The notes: a model not told the origin generated them from the sequence alone. A stretch of DNA of 64,000 nt from Dehalogenimonas sp. 4OHTPN (GCF_040448695.1 NZ_CP159307.1:1674001-1738000); one strand, 5' to 3'. Counted from the first letter of the stretch, positions 1 through 7,295 are shown. Numbers and translations are program-made.

Positions 1-303
1 ATAGCTGAACGTGGAATGGTTGACGCTGCAGCACTTGAGTTTGCCTTCCCCGGGTACCGGGTCTATCTTGCGGTGGCCGTGAGTGCAGCTGTTTTCGTAA
101 GCGTAAAGCTTGTCATCGTCTCCGCGGACCACCAGGAACGGTTTAGCCAGTCCCTTGCCTCTCAAATAGACTCCCCCGCCTTTAATCGCTAGCTGCGGCG
201 CCGCCTTCAGATCTATCCAGACCTTACCGTCGCTTTTCTCCCAGGCCGCCACGGCCAGGGGTTTGGTTTCACAGATACCCAGAATAGCTTTAAAGATACT
301 CAC
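1..303 (-). CDS. Rieske-like [2Fe-2S] protein, C-terminus beyond window
   Basis: The reading frame opens at a GTG at 303 and stays open to base 1, so only the first 101 codons are seen. A GGAGGT ribosome site lies 4 bases before the GTG. Residues 73-77 read C-T-H-G-H and residues 91-96 read C-C-S-V-N-H, followed by S-T-F. This resembles the two cluster-binding loops of Rieske domains (C-x-H and C-x2-H), which hold a [2Fe-2S] cluster for electron transfer. The second loop is spaced C-x3-H or C-x4-H rather than the usual C-x2-H, so cluster binding is inferred. There is no signal peptide; the protein is probably a cytoplasmic ferredoxin-like Rieske. tRNA-Thr follows upstream on the same strand. 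Confidence 0.7.
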   Translation of the reverse strand, partial: MSIFKAILGICETKPLAVAAWEKSDGKVWIDLKAAPQLAIKGGGVYLRGKGLAKPFLVVRGDDDKLYAYENSCTHGHRKIDPVPGEGKLKCCSVNHSTFSY

Positions 304-319
304 GCGACCTCCGAATCGG

Positions 320-394
320 TGGAGCCAGCGAGAGGATTCGAACCTCCGGCCAGCGGTTTACGAAACCGCTGCTCTACCACTGAGCTACGCTGGC
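320..394 (-). tRNA. tRNA-Thr (CGT)
   Basis: A full cloverleaf of 75 nt including an encoded CCA end. The acceptor arm is GCCAGCG paired with CGCTGGC, the D arm is GCTCAGTGGTAGAGC, and the T loop carries GGTTCGAATCC. The anticodon stem GCGGT/ACCGC encloses the loop TTCGTAA, giving anticodon CGT, which reads ACG (Thr). Confidence 0.97.
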
Positions 395-451
395 GTGTAA
401 GCCGTAATTATAACTCAACAAAGGAAGCCCGAGCAATTGATGAAGGGCTGT

Positions 452-835
452 TCAAATGCTGGCCACCGCACGCTGCAACCTGGTCTCGACCTCATCGGCC
501 AGCGGTTTCAACGCCGGATTCCCGGTCATGCTCATGGCCAGGGTTGGCCGGATGGCCGACACAAAAACCGCCCCGCCGCCCTCGTAGACGATGACGTTGC
601 ACGGCATGAACAACCCTATGTCACGCTCGGCCAGGAGCGCTTTGTGGGCGAACGGCGGATTGCAGGCGCCCAGGATGATATAGTTATCGAAATCAGTCCC
701 CAGTTTTTCTTTAACCGTTTTTTTTACATCGATCTCAGTTATAACCCCAAAGCCTTCCTTCTTAAGTTCCGCCCTGACTTTAGAGACGACATCGTCAAAT
801 GCACCCGTCACTCGTCTTTTATATCCGTATTCCAT
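452..835 (-). CDS. DUF302 family protein
   Basis: A cytoplasmic protein of 127 residues in the DUF302 family: small alpha/beta proteins with a pattern of 'N(Y)xILGACNPPxA' followed by 'G(L)xMPCNVxVYE'. Both motifs are visible here. The family has no firmly known role. The start was placed at the ATG at 835 because GAGGAGGG lies 5 bases upstream. An ATG 15 bases further upstream (850) overlaps this ribosome site and is rejected. The gene stands alone between tRNA-Thr and the tRNA-Glu/Gln pair. The family call is confident; function is unknown. Confidence 0.85.
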   Translation of the reverse strand: MEYGYKRRVTGAFDDVVSKVRAELKKEGFGVITEIDVKKTVKEKLGTDFDNYIILGACNPPFAHKALLAERDIGLFMPCNVIVYEGGGAVFVSAIRPTLAMSMTGNPALKPLADEVETRLQRAVASI

Positions 836-1013
836 GTGAGCCCTCCTCAAGACAATAATACAGCGGCGGCGGCTGTATCAATAAATCTTAAGCGTTAAGG
901 GGAGTAAACCGAAGGTCCAGTTCGATGCGCAAGTTGAAACGCGGTCTGAATAGCGGCTTCTGTCGGAGGAAGAAAAAGAACCGGTTGGATACAGGATCTT
1001 GTCTTGGCTATAT

Positions 1014-1090
1014 TGGTAGCGCATACGGGATTCGAACCCGTGATCTCTGCCTTGAGAGGGCAGCGTCCTAGGCCGCTAGACGAATGCGCC
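1014..1090 (-). tRNA. tRNA-Glu (CTC)
   Basis: Cloverleaf of 77 nt with encoded CCA. The anticodon stem CTGCC/GGCAG encloses CTCTCAA, giving anticodon CTC for GAG. The T arm is ACGGG-TTCGAAT-CCCGT. The first acceptor pair is G-U. It lies 8 nt from tRNA-Gln on the same strand, so the two are probably cotranscribed. Confidence 0.95.
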
Positions 1091-1098
1091 CTGAAAAC

Positions 1099-1172
1099 TG
1101 GCTGGGGATCCAGGATTCGAACCTGGCCAAGCAGATCCAGAGTCTGCTGTCCTACCGCTAGACGAATCCCCA
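1099..1172 (-). tRNA. tRNA-Gln (CTG)
   Basis: Cloverleaf of 74 nt with encoded CCA. The acceptor arm is TGGGGAT/ATCCCCA and the anticodon stem GCAGA/TCTGC encloses CTCTGGA, giving anticodon CTG for CAG. It is upstream of tRNA-Glu in the same transcript. Confidence 0.95.
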
Positions 1173-1274
1173 GCGGTTCCGTGACGAGCGGAGGAGATTA
1201 TAGCCCAAATAGCTACACCACCGCAACCGCCCATACGGTCAACCGGTGGTGTAGACCCGATTAGATTGATGCCT

Positions 1275-1391
1275 TTAGGCGGGGTTATGATTCATGAAAC
1301 CCCAGAACAGGACATAGGAGATGCCGAAGGCCACGAAAGCCATACCGGCTATGACGGCAAGCGCTACCAGGTTATCAATCAAGCTTCGCAA
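1275..1391 (-). CDS. Small single-span membrane protein (38 aa)
   Basis: A 38-codon ORF from a TTG at 1391 to a TAA. It has a GGAGG site 6 bases before the TTG and a canonical promoter upstream: TTGACG, 17 bases, TATTAT at 1420-1448. The product has a short polar N-terminus (L-R-S-L-I-D-N) and one hydrophobic segment of about 25 residues ending F-W-G-F-M-N-H-N. It diverges from rnc across a shared intergenic region of about 130 bp. I do not recognise a family; it could be a small subunit of a membrane complex. Promoter, ribosome site and hydrophobic content together make it likely to be real. Confidence 0.6.
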   Translation of the reverse strand: MRSLIDNLVALAVIAGMAFVAFGISYVLFWGFMNHNPA

Positions 1392-1419
1392 GGTCCGCCT
1401 CCGAGACGTTAATGCCTAT

Positions 1420-1448
1420 ATAATACCCGCATCAGCCGTTATCGTCAA
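1420..1448 (-). promoter_or_regulatory. Promoter of the 38-aa membrane ORF
   Basis: On the minus strand TTGACG (1448-1443), a 17-base spacer and TATTAT (1425-1420) form a near-consensus sigma70 promoter, leaving a leader of about 20 bases before the ribosome site of the small ORF. Confidence 0.7.
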
Positions 1449-1483
1449 GGGTTTTAGACCTAAAGAATTAATACCATTTTCAA

Positions 1484-1512
1484 TTGACAACCGCCGGTCG
1501 CCCGTCTATCCT
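1484..1512 (+). promoter_or_regulatory. rnc promoter, leaderless
   Basis: TTGACA at 1484-1489, a 17-base spacer and TATCCT at 1507-1512. The rnc ATG begins 7 bases after the -10 box, where transcription should start, and no ribosome site fits between. The rnc mRNA should therefore be leaderless. Confidence 0.75.
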
Positions 1513-1518
1513 AGTTGA

Positions 1519-2247
1519 ATGGCCGACCTGGAACAAGTTCAATCCACCCTTGGCATCAAATTCAAAGATCCGGCACTTCTGGAACTGGCCTTGATCCACA
1601 GCTCCTTCATCAATGAACGCCCCGGCTCGGGACTGGTTTCCAACGAACGCCTGGAATTCCTGGGCGATGCCGTGCTTGGCCTGTACATCGCCGAAAAGCT
1701 TTACCTTGATTTCCCGAATGCCGATGAAGGCGAACTCACCCGGTTCCGCTCTCTCCTGGTGCGGCGGGAAACCCTGACCCGCCTGGCGGTCTCGCTGGAC
1801 CTGGGCGCTTTCCTTTATCTGGGCCGCGGCGAGGAGCAAAGCGGCGGCCGCGCCAAGCCGGCCAACCTGTCGCGGGCTTTGGAAGCGGTAATTGCGGCGG
1901 TATACCTTGACCAGGGTTGTGACCGCGCCGCCCGTTTCATCCATCGTCTGTTTGCCGGAGAACTCGAGCGCATCGAGACGCTGGCGAGCGTCGCCGACTC
2001 AAAAAGCAGGCTGCAGGAGATTATTCAAGCCAGGTTTCAGGCGACCCCGGCTTACACAGTCGTTGATGTTTCCGATGGCGACGAATCGGCGTTCAACGCC
2101 GAGGTCCGGGTTAAATCTTCATATCTGGGTTCCGGCCGGGGCCGCAGCAAAAAAGAAGCTGAAGCCCACGCCGCCCGCCAGGCGATTGCGGCGCTGGAAA
2201 ATTCTTTACACCCCGGCGGTCCTTTGTTAAACTTGGATTCGAAATAA
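1519..2247 (+). CDS. rnc: Ribonuclease III
   Basis: Endonuclease cutting double-stranded RNA, used in rRNA and mRNA processing in the cytoplasm. The 242 residues match the family length. The N-terminal catalytic domain carries the signature N-E-R-L-E-F-L-G-D-A-V-L-G (about residues 42-54) with the conserved acidic metal ligands, and E-A-V-I-A-A-V-Y near residue 115. The C-terminal part (about 160-230) is a double-stranded RNA-binding domain with a basic G-R-G-R-S-K-K-E-A-E end. The start is the ATG at 1519, immediately at the predicted transcription start. A 46-codon ORF follows. Confidence 0.97.
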   Translation: MADLEQVQSTLGIKFKDPALLELALIHSSFINERPGSGLVSNERLEFLGDAVLGLYIAEKLYLDFPNADEGELTRFRSLLVRRETLTRLAVSLDLGAFLYLGRGEEQSGGRAKPANLSRALEAVIAAVYLDQGCDRAARFIHRLFAGELERIETLASVADSKSRLQEIIQARFQATPAYTVVDVSDGDESAFNAEVRVKSSYLGSGRGRSKKEAEAHAARQAIAALENSLHPGGPLLNLDSK

Positions 2248-2269
2248 ACCATTATACGAGGCAAACGCC

Positions 2270-2410
2270 ATGGGACAGAGAGATAAAGGCGGCCGCGAAC
2301 AGAAAAAAGTCAGGAAGGACGCCTCCAAACCGGTCGTCAGCAGCCAGTTCACCCCTCCGCCGCCGCCGGTTGAAGTCATCAAAAAAGGCAAGAAACTCAA
2401 GGGCGAATAA
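2270..2410 (+). CDS. Small basic hypothetical protein (46 aa)
   Basis: ATG to TAA ORF of 46 codons with a GAGG site 8 bases upstream. The protein is rich in Lys/Arg (R-D-K-G-G-R-E-Q-K-K-V-R-K), with a run of five prolines in the middle and a basic C-terminus ending K-K-L-K-G-E. It lies 22 bases after rnc and 38 bases before the acylphosphatase gene, so it is probably in their operon. No family is recognised. The lysine-rich, disordered composition would suit a nucleic-acid-associated small protein, but that is inference. Confidence 0.6.
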   Translation: MGQRDKGGREQKKVRKDASKPVVSSQFTPPPPPVEVIKKGKKLKGE

Positions 2411-2448
2411 CCATCAATCGGCCGTTATCCGCATCCAAAGAAGCGGCA

Positions 2449-2712
2449 GTGCGCCTGATTTTCGGCGGACGGGTGCAGGGCGTGAACTTCCGGGATTTCA
2501 CCCGCCGTCAGGCTGAGGAACACCATCTGGTCGGTTGTGTCAGGAATCTGGAAGACGGCACCGTCCAGGTGATAGCCGAGGGCCAGCGCCCGGACATCCT
2601 GCACTTTATTGAGCAACTGATGTCGGGGCCACCCCATGCCGCCGTCAACTCGGTGGATACCCAGTGGATCAAGCCTTCAGGCGACTTTACCGATTTCTCT
2701 GTCCGCTACTGA
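2449..2712 (+). CDS. acyP: Acylphosphatase
   Basis: Hydrolyses acyl-phosphates to carboxylate and phosphate in the cytoplasm. The short ORF (87 residues) matches the family. The phosphate loop G-R-V-Q-G-V-N-F-R is at residues 7-15 (usual form GxVQGVxFR, with the substrate-binding Arg). The catalytic Asn lies in V-R-N-L-E-D-G-T-V. The start is taken as the GTG at 2449; upstream in frame there is no ATG, and the ribosome site is weak, so the N-terminus is a little uncertain. It is followed by a separate promoter for the acyltransferase gene. Confidence 0.92.
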   Translation: MRLIFGGRVQGVNFRDFTRRQAEEHHLVGCVRNLEDGTVQVIAEGQRPDILHFIEQLMSGPPHAAVNSVDTQWIKPSGDFTDFSVRY

Positions 2713-2790
2713 CCCGCCCGTCAGACCCTTTCAAGTTCCCTGTCATCCAATCCCTGGATTCAGCGTTTGTTCGCCAGTGATCTTAAACGC

Positions 2791-2796
2791 TATAAT
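2791..2796 (+). promoter_or_regulatory. -10 box of the plsC-like gene, near-leaderless
   Basis: A perfect TATAAT ends 8 bases before the ATG at 2805, with a weak TTGTTC 18 bases upstream as -35. No ribosome site is present between the -10 box and the ATG, so the transcript should start within a few bases of the start codon. Confidence 0.55.
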
Positions 2797-2804
2797 TTAA
2801 CGAC

Positions 2805-3452
2805 ATGAAGACCGCCTGGTTCTACCCGCTGGTGCGCCTGACCGCCCGGACCGCTTTCTTACTGACCAGAGTTAAAGTGACCGGCAGGGAATACTTCCCC
2901 AAAACCGGGCCGGTTATCGTCTGCGCCAATCATATCAATTCTGCTGACCCGCCTCTTTTAGGGCTGCAGGTGCCGCGCAACCCCGTCTTTTTCTTGGCAA
3001 AAAAAGAACTTTTTCACAACAAGTTTTTCGGCCGCGTCCTCAGAGGCTCGGGGGCTATTCCTCTCAACCGGGCCGGGGTTTCCGGCGGCAGCATTAAGCT
3101 GGCGCGTCAGGTCCTCGACCATGGCGGCGCCCTGATTATCTTTCCGGAAGGCAAGCGCAATCCCGACGGCCGGCTTTCCAGCGCCCAGCCCGGCGCCGCT
3201 TACCTCGCCGCCTCGTTCGGAGTGCCCATTGTTCCGGCTGCCATCACCGGGACGGAAACGGTCAGCGGCCGCTGGTGGTTTTTAAAAACACGCACGGTGA
3301 CCATTGCTTTCGGCCGGTCTTTCCGGCTCACCGAAGCGGATGTGCAGATTGAAAAAGACGATCTCGGCGGTCACGGGGACCGGATCATGGAGGCCGTCGC
3401 CGAACTTTTACCGCCGTCATACCGCGGAGTTTACGGTAACGTCCGGCAATGA
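2805..3452 (+). CDS. plsC: 1-acyl-sn-glycerol-3-phosphate acyltransferase family protein
   Basis: Transfers an acyl group to lysophosphatidate, giving phosphatidate for phospholipid synthesis at the inner membrane face. 215 residues. Block I is N-H-I-N-S-A-D-P (catalytic NHx4D; usual Ser is replaced by Asn), block III is F-P-E-G-K-R-N (about residues 108-114), and block IV has V-P-I-V-P-A-A-I-T-G. An N-terminal hydrophobic stretch could anchor it. Its stop overlaps the start of ispH by 4 bases (ATGA), so the two are translationally coupled. Acyl acceptor specificity cannot be read from sequence. Confidence 0.88.
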   Translation: MKTAWFYPLVRLTARTAFLLTRVKVTGREYFPKTGPVIVCANHINSADPPLLGLQVPRNPVFFLAKKELFHNKFFGRVLRGSGAIPLNRAGVSGGSIKLARQVLDHGGALIIFPEGKRNPDGRLSSAQPGAAYLAASFGVPIVPAAITGTETVSGRWWFLKTRTVTIAFGRSFRLTEADVQIEKDDLGGHGDRIMEAVAELLPPSYRGVYGNVRQ

Positions 3453-4297
3453 GGATTGAACGCGCCGAAGGCCTGGGTTTCTGCTTCGGCGTCAAGCGTG
3501 CCCTGGCGATCCTGGAGGACGTCGCCCGTCAAAAAGGCGGCGTGGAAACCCTTGGAGCCTTAGTCCATAACCAGCAGGTCATGTCCCGTCTAAACGGTCT
3601 GGGAGTCCGTGTCGTCAAAGACGTCGCCGAGATCGCCGGCGATACCGTCGTTATCAGTTCCCACGGAGTCGGGCCGAAAGTGTTGTCCGCCATTAAATCT
3701 AGAGGCATCGGCATCGTCGACACCACCTGCCCCTTCGTGCAGCGCGCCCAGACGGCAGCCCGCCGCCTGTCGGAGGCTGGTTTCTTTACCGTTATCTACG
3801 GAGATGTCAACCACCCGGAGGTAAAGGGTATCCTGGGCTGGGCCGAAGGCAAGGGCATCGCCACCCTGTCGGCTGGCGACCTCGATAAAATCGAGCTGCC
3901 GCGGCACATCGGCCTCCTGTCCCAGACCACCCAGGTGCCGGCGCGGTTCATCGACTTCGTTAAGACGATTACGGAACGGGCACTGGTTAAAGACGCTGAA
4001 CTCCGGCTGGTGGACACCGTCTGCCACGACATCCGGCAGCGCCAGGCCGCCGCCCTAGACCTTGCGCGCCGGGCTGACCTGATGCTGGTCATCGGCGGGC
4101 ACCACTCGGCCAACACCCGCCATCTGGTGGACCTGTGCTCGCCGCACACCGAGACCCACCTGATAGAGACCGCCGCCGAGATCAATTCGGGTTGGCTTGC
4201 GGGCAAAGACCTTATCGGCGTCACCGCCGGCGCCTCGACCGCGCCTGAGACTATCGATGCCGTGGTACGCCGGTTGGAAAAACCGGCTCCCCGGTAA
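3449..4297 (+). CDS. ispH: 4-hydroxy-3-methylbut-2-enyl diphosphate reductase (IspH/LytB)
   Basis: Last step of the MEP isoprenoid pathway: reduces HMBPP to IPP and DMAPP using a [4Fe-4S] cluster. The 282 residues match the short bacterial form. The three cluster cysteines are visible at C12 (G-F-C-F-G-V-K-R), C94 (D-T-T-C-P-F-V) and C192 (D-T-V-C-H-D-I). The active-site motif S-H-G-V-G-P and the substrate motif around H-H-S-A-N-T are also present. The start is the ATG inside the plsC stop overlap. The convergent flavodoxin gene lies 55 bases downstream. Confidence 0.97.
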   Translation: MRIERAEGLGFCFGVKRALAILEDVARQKGGVETLGALVHNQQVMSRLNGLGVRVVKDVAEIAGDTVVISSHGVGPKVLSAIKSRGIGIVDTTCPFVQRAQTAARRLSEAGFFTVIYGDVNHPEVKGILGWAEGKGIATLSAGDLDKIELPRHIGLLSQTTQVPARFIDFVKTITERALVKDAELRLVDTVCHDIRQRQAAALDLARRADLMLVIGGHHSANTRHLVDLCSPHTETHLIETAAEINSGWLAGKDLIGVTAGASTAPETIDAVVRRLEKPAPR

Positions 4298-4351
4298 TTG
4301 CTAGGAAACCTGAAAAACGGCTTTGCCTCGGTTCTTGATACCGAATCCGGC

Positions 4352-4786
4352 TCACCCGCCCTGAGCCACCGCGATTCCGAGTTGCCGGGCGCGTTCCTGT
4401 CTATCGGAAGAAGTCATGCTGGCCAGCAGCCAATCGCCGGCTTTCTTCCATCCGAAATACTTGGTGAACATATCCAGAGCAACGGCGCTCCCGGCGGCGT
4501 CCGTTCCGTGACAGATGACCGCGGCGAAAGGCAGGCCGGGCTGTATCTTGGCTCTCTCCGGCCACAGTCTCTCGAACATTGTTTTAGTCTCCCCGGCCAG
4601 TGACTGGAAAGGCTGGGGCGTCACCAGGATGAAGGCGTCGTGTCCGGCCAGGTCCGGCGCGGTCGTCTCAGCGACATTCTTGACATCAGCCTGACCGCCG
4701 GCCTCGGCGACTCCCCTGGCCGCCGCTTCAGCCAGGGCTTTGCAGTTGCCGGTGAAAGATTGGAAGGAAATCAGGACTTTACTCAT
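4352..4786 (-). CDS. Flavodoxin family protein
   Basis: 144 residues with a flavodoxin-like fold: the N-terminal beta strand V-L-I-S-F-Q-S-F-T-G-N is the FMN phosphate loop (usual T/S-x-T-G-N/x-T). It is followed by alternating alpha/beta segments and an FMN-isoalloxazine loop around V-T-P-Q-P-F-Q-S. It probably carries low-potential electrons or acts as a flavodoxin-type reductase in the cytoplasm. It lies 25 bases downstream of a MerR-type regulator on the same strand, so it is likely part of that regulator's operon. Confidence 0.8.
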   Translation of the reverse strand: MSKVLISFQSFTGNCKALAEAAARGVAEAGGQADVKNVAETTAPDLAGHDAFILVTPQPFQSLAGETKTMFERLWPERAKIQPGLPFAAVICHGTDAAGSAVALDMFTKYFGWKKAGDWLLASMTSSDRQERARQLGIAVAQGG

Positions 4787-4811
4787 TTTGATGCTTCCCC
4801 TTTCGATAAAT

Positions 4812-5234
4812 TCAGATCACGTGATGCTGCGGCGGGCAGTGGATCGGGCAGGATTCTACGGCGCACTCGCGGCATTTCGACACCATGCTGATGGCTTCTT
4901 CCCGTTCCAGGCATTCAGCCTGAAGCTGGGCTATTTTCTGCCGGCTGCGTTCCGCCTCAATGTTCAGGACTGATAAAGTCTTTTCCACTCTTTCCGCCCG
5001 AGACGCGTCTTCAGACACCCCGAGCAATCTCTTGATATCTTCAAGTCCCAGCCCGACATGGTGCAGGCGCCGGATGATCTTCACGCGGTTGACGTCCCGC
5101 TCGTCATAGAGTCGCATCCCGCCGGAGGTCCTGGCCGGCGCGCCCAGAAGCCCCTTTTCTTCGTAAAAACGGATGGTTCTGGTTGAAACGGCTGCCCTTT
5201 TCGCCAGGTCCCCTATCTGATACAGTTCCGTCAT
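4812..5234 (-). CDS. MerR family transcriptional regulator with Cys-rich tail
   Basis: A 140-residue MerR-type activator. The N-terminal winged helix reads Y-Q-I-G-D-L-A-K-R-A-A-V-S-T-R-T-I-R-F-Y (residues 5-24), followed by a long dimerisation helix. The C-terminus has a C-x2-C-x4-C-x3-C cluster ending in P-Q-H-H, which suggests metal or Fe-S sensing. The spacing differs from SoxR (C-x2-C-x-C-x5-C). The start at 5234 is chosen over upstream in-frame codons because an AAGGAG site lies 7 bases before it. It heads an operon with the flavodoxin and diverges from trpS. Confidence 0.88.
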   Translation of the reverse strand: MTELYQIGDLAKRAAVSTRTIRFYEEKGLLGAPARTSGGMRLYDERDVNRVKIIRRLHHVGLGLEDIKRLLGVSEDASRAERVEKTLSVLNIEAERSRQKIAQLQAECLEREEAISMVSKCRECAVESCPIHCPPQHHVI

Positions 5235-5272
5235 ACGATCTCCTTGTCCGGTGCGGAGTTTAATATAATTTA

Positions 5273-5302
5273 ACGTAACTGTCAATCAGTGACGTAACGT
5301 CA
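5273..5302. promoter_or_regulatory. Candidate operator repeats between merR and trpS
   Basis: TGACGTAACGTCA at 5290-5302 is a perfect palindrome with 6-base arms. The sequence ACGTAAC occurs twice, at 5273-5279 and 5292-5298, each followed closely by GTCAA. On the minus strand a TTGACA box for merR overlaps this region. It could bind the adjacent MerR protein or another dimeric regulator. Confidence 0.45.
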
Positions 5303-5312
5303 ATTTCCAGGT

Positions 5313-5341
5313 TTGAGGGCTTTTTGGCCCTGTGTTACAAT
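5313..5341 (+). promoter_or_regulatory. trpS promoter
   Basis: TTGAGG at 5313-5318, 17-base spacer, TACAAT at 5336-5341, giving a leader of about 20 bases with a GGAG site before the trpS ATG. Confidence 0.65.
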
Positions 5342-5369
5342 GACCTCTCGTTAAGGAGACTCATTCCCG

Positions 5370-6344
5370 ATGAAAAAGCGCGTCTTTTCCGGTATCCGGC
5401 CCACCGGCCGCATCCACCTGGGCAACTATCTCGGCGCGGTGCAGAACTACGTAGCCATGCAGGACGAGTTTGAATGCGTTTACTGCGTGGTGGACATCCA
5501 TGCCCTGACCACGCTGGAGGATACTCACCTGCTCAAAGACAACATCCGGGAGCAGATGATAGACCTCCTGGCCGCCGGCCTCGACCCTTCAAAATGCACT
5601 CTATTCGTCCAGTCCCACGTGCCGGAGGTAACCGAACTGTTCACCCTGCTGGGCATGGCGACGCCACTTTCATGGCTGTTGCGCGTCCCGACCTTTAAAG
5701 AAAAGGTCAAGCAGCAGCCGCAGAACGTCAACTACGGCCTGGTCGGCTACCCGGTGCTGATGACCGCCGATATCGTCCTCTATAAGGCCGAGGTCGTGCC
5801 CGTCGGCGAGGACCAGCTGCCGCACCTCGAGCTGGCGCGGGAGATCGTCCGGCGCTTCAACGACATCTTCGGCGAAACCTTCCCTGAGCCCAAAGGCCGC
5901 CTGACCAGCGTGCCGATGGTGGTCGGCCTGGATGGCCGCGATAAAATGAGCAAGTCCTTGAACAACCACATCGAGCTGGCGGCTACACCCGAGGAGACGA
6001 TGAAAAAGGTGATGAGCGCCGTCACCGATCCGGCCCGGATGAGACGCGCCGATCCCGGACACCCCGAGGTCTGCAACATCTATAAGCTGCATAAGACCTT
6101 TACGCCGTCCGCCGTGGATGAGATCGCCCAGGGCTGCCGCACTGCCTCGCGCGGCTGCGTCGAGTGCAAAAAAGAACTCGGAAATGCTATCAATGAATAT
6201 CTGGCGCCGTTGCGCGCCCGCCGCGCCGAGATCGCCAAGGACCAGGGCTATATCAACCGGGTGATTCAAGAAGGCGCCGAAAAAGCCCAGGCCATCGCCA
6301 AAGTGACCATGGTCGAGGTCAAACAGCGGATGGGACTTCTGTAG
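5370..6344 (+). CDS. trpS: Tryptophanyl-tRNA synthetase
   Basis: Charges tRNA-Trp with tryptophan using ATP in the cytoplasm. 324 residues, normal for the bacterial short form. The class I signatures are visible: P-T-G-R-I-H-L-G-N at residues 11-19 (HIGH-type) and K-M-S-K-S at about residue 192. The Rossmann segment G-Y-P-V-L-M-T-A-D-I-V-L-Y and G-E-D-Q-L-P-H-L-E are typical of TrpRS. A TTAAGGAG site precedes the ATG by about 11 bases. purU follows closely. Confidence 0.98.
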   Translation: MKKRVFSGIRPTGRIHLGNYLGAVQNYVAMQDEFECVYCVVDIHALTTLEDTHLLKDNIREQMIDLLAAGLDPSKCTLFVQSHVPEVTELFTLLGMATPLSWLLRVPTFKEKVKQQPQNVNYGLVGYPVLMTADIVLYKAEVVPVGEDQLPHLELAREIVRRFNDIFGETFPEPKGRLTSVPMVVGLDGRDKMSKSLNNHIELAATPEETMKKVMSAVTDPARMRRADPGHPEVCNIYKLHKTFTPSAVDEIAQGCRTASRGCVECKKELGNAINEYLAPLRARRAEIAKDQGYINRVIQEGAEKAQAIAKVTMVEVKQRMGLL

Positions 6345-6385
6345 GGCACGGCGCTCCGTGTCCTGCCGTGCACGATGGACTTAAC

Positions 6386-7240
6386 ATGACATCAGCTATA
6401 CTCAAGGTCACCTGTCAGGACAAAAAGGGGATCATCGCCGCGGTGTCCGGATTCATCTCCGAGCGCGGCGGCAACATCATCACCCTGGATGAGTTCGTCG
6501 ACCGCGCATCAAACACCTTTTTCATGCGCGTTGAATGGGACGTCCAGGATTTCTCTATCGAGCGTAAGGATATCGCCGCAACCCTCGAGGTCCTCGCCGC
6601 CGCCGGCAGCTTCAGCGGGAAGTGGGAATTATTCTTTTCCGATATCAGGCCGCGGATGGCCGTCTTCGTCTCCAGATACGACCACTGTCTGTGGGACCTG
6701 CTGCTCCGCCATCGGGCCGGGGAACTGCGCTGCGACATCCCGGTTGTCATCAGCAACCACGAAGACCTGAAGCCCGTCGCCGATTTCTTCGATATCCCTT
6801 ATCGAGTGGTACCGGTGACCGCCGACACCAAGGCTCAAGACGAGCGGCGGCAGATGGACATCCTCGGCGAATTCGCCATCGATTTCGTCGTCATGGCCCG
6901 CTACATGCAGGTCTTAAGCGAGGATTTCCTGTCGCGCTACCAGAACCGCGTCATCAACATTCACCACTCGTTCCTGCCGGCTTTCGAGGGAGCCAGGCCT
7001 TATCATCGCGCTTTCGAGCGGGGAGTGAAGGTCATCGGCGCCACGGCGCATTTTGCCACCGCCGACCTGGACAAGGGCCCCATCATCCACCAGGCGACGC
7101 TGCCGATTTCCCACCAGGACACTGTCGATGACCTCATCATCAAGGGCCGCGACATTGAAAAGCGGGTATTATGTGACGGCGTGAAACTCTATATCGCCCG
7201 CCGGGTCTTCGTCCACGGCAACCGGACTATTATTCTGTAG
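6386..7240 (+). CDS. purU: Formyltetrahydrofolate deformylase
   Basis: Hydrolyses 10-formyl-THF to formate and THF, balancing one-carbon pools. An N-terminal ACT domain (about residues 3-80) is followed by a formyltransferase-fold domain with S-N-H-E-D-L, H-H-S-F-L-P-A-F and the late D in T-A-D-L-D-K-G-P-I-I, the expected N-H-D catalytic set. Chosen start is the ATG at 6386 (284 aa), since the ACT domain begins right after it. An in-frame GTG at 6368 sits inside an inverted repeat and has no better ribosome site. Formate has special value in Dehalococcoidia with incomplete Wood-Ljungdahl pathways. Confidence 0.93.
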   Translation: MTSAILKVTCQDKKGIIAAVSGFISERGGNIITLDEFVDRASNTFFMRVEWDVQDFSIERKDIAATLEVLAAAGSFSGKWELFFSDIRPRMAVFVSRYDHCLWDLLLRHRAGELRCDIPVVISNHEDLKPVADFFDIPYRVVPVTADTKAQDERRQMDILGEFAIDFVVMARYMQVLSEDFLSRYQNRVINIHHSFLPAFEGARPYHRAFERGVKVIGATAHFATADLDKGPIIHQATLPISHQDTVDDLIIKGRDIEKRVLCDGVKLYIARRVFVHGNRTIIL

Positions 7241-7250
7241 CTAATGCGTA

Positions 7251-7283
7251 ACCGTTCGTGGTGAGCCTGTCGAACCATGAACC
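7251..7283. repeat. Dispersed intergenic repeat (REP-like)
   Basis: The short sequence beginning GTTCGTGGTGAGCC and ending GAACCATGAAC contains imperfect inverted arms (GTTCGTGGT and ACCATGAAC). It matches a REP-type motif I recall as common in many GC-rich genomes. It lies between the convergent purU and VOC genes. Confidence 0.5.
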
Positions 7284-7295
7284 TGCAGGCCGCAG

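Noticed and set aside
319-594. Plus-strand ORF across tRNA-Thr and the DUF302 gene
   Set aside because: It is antisense to a tRNA and a convincing gene.
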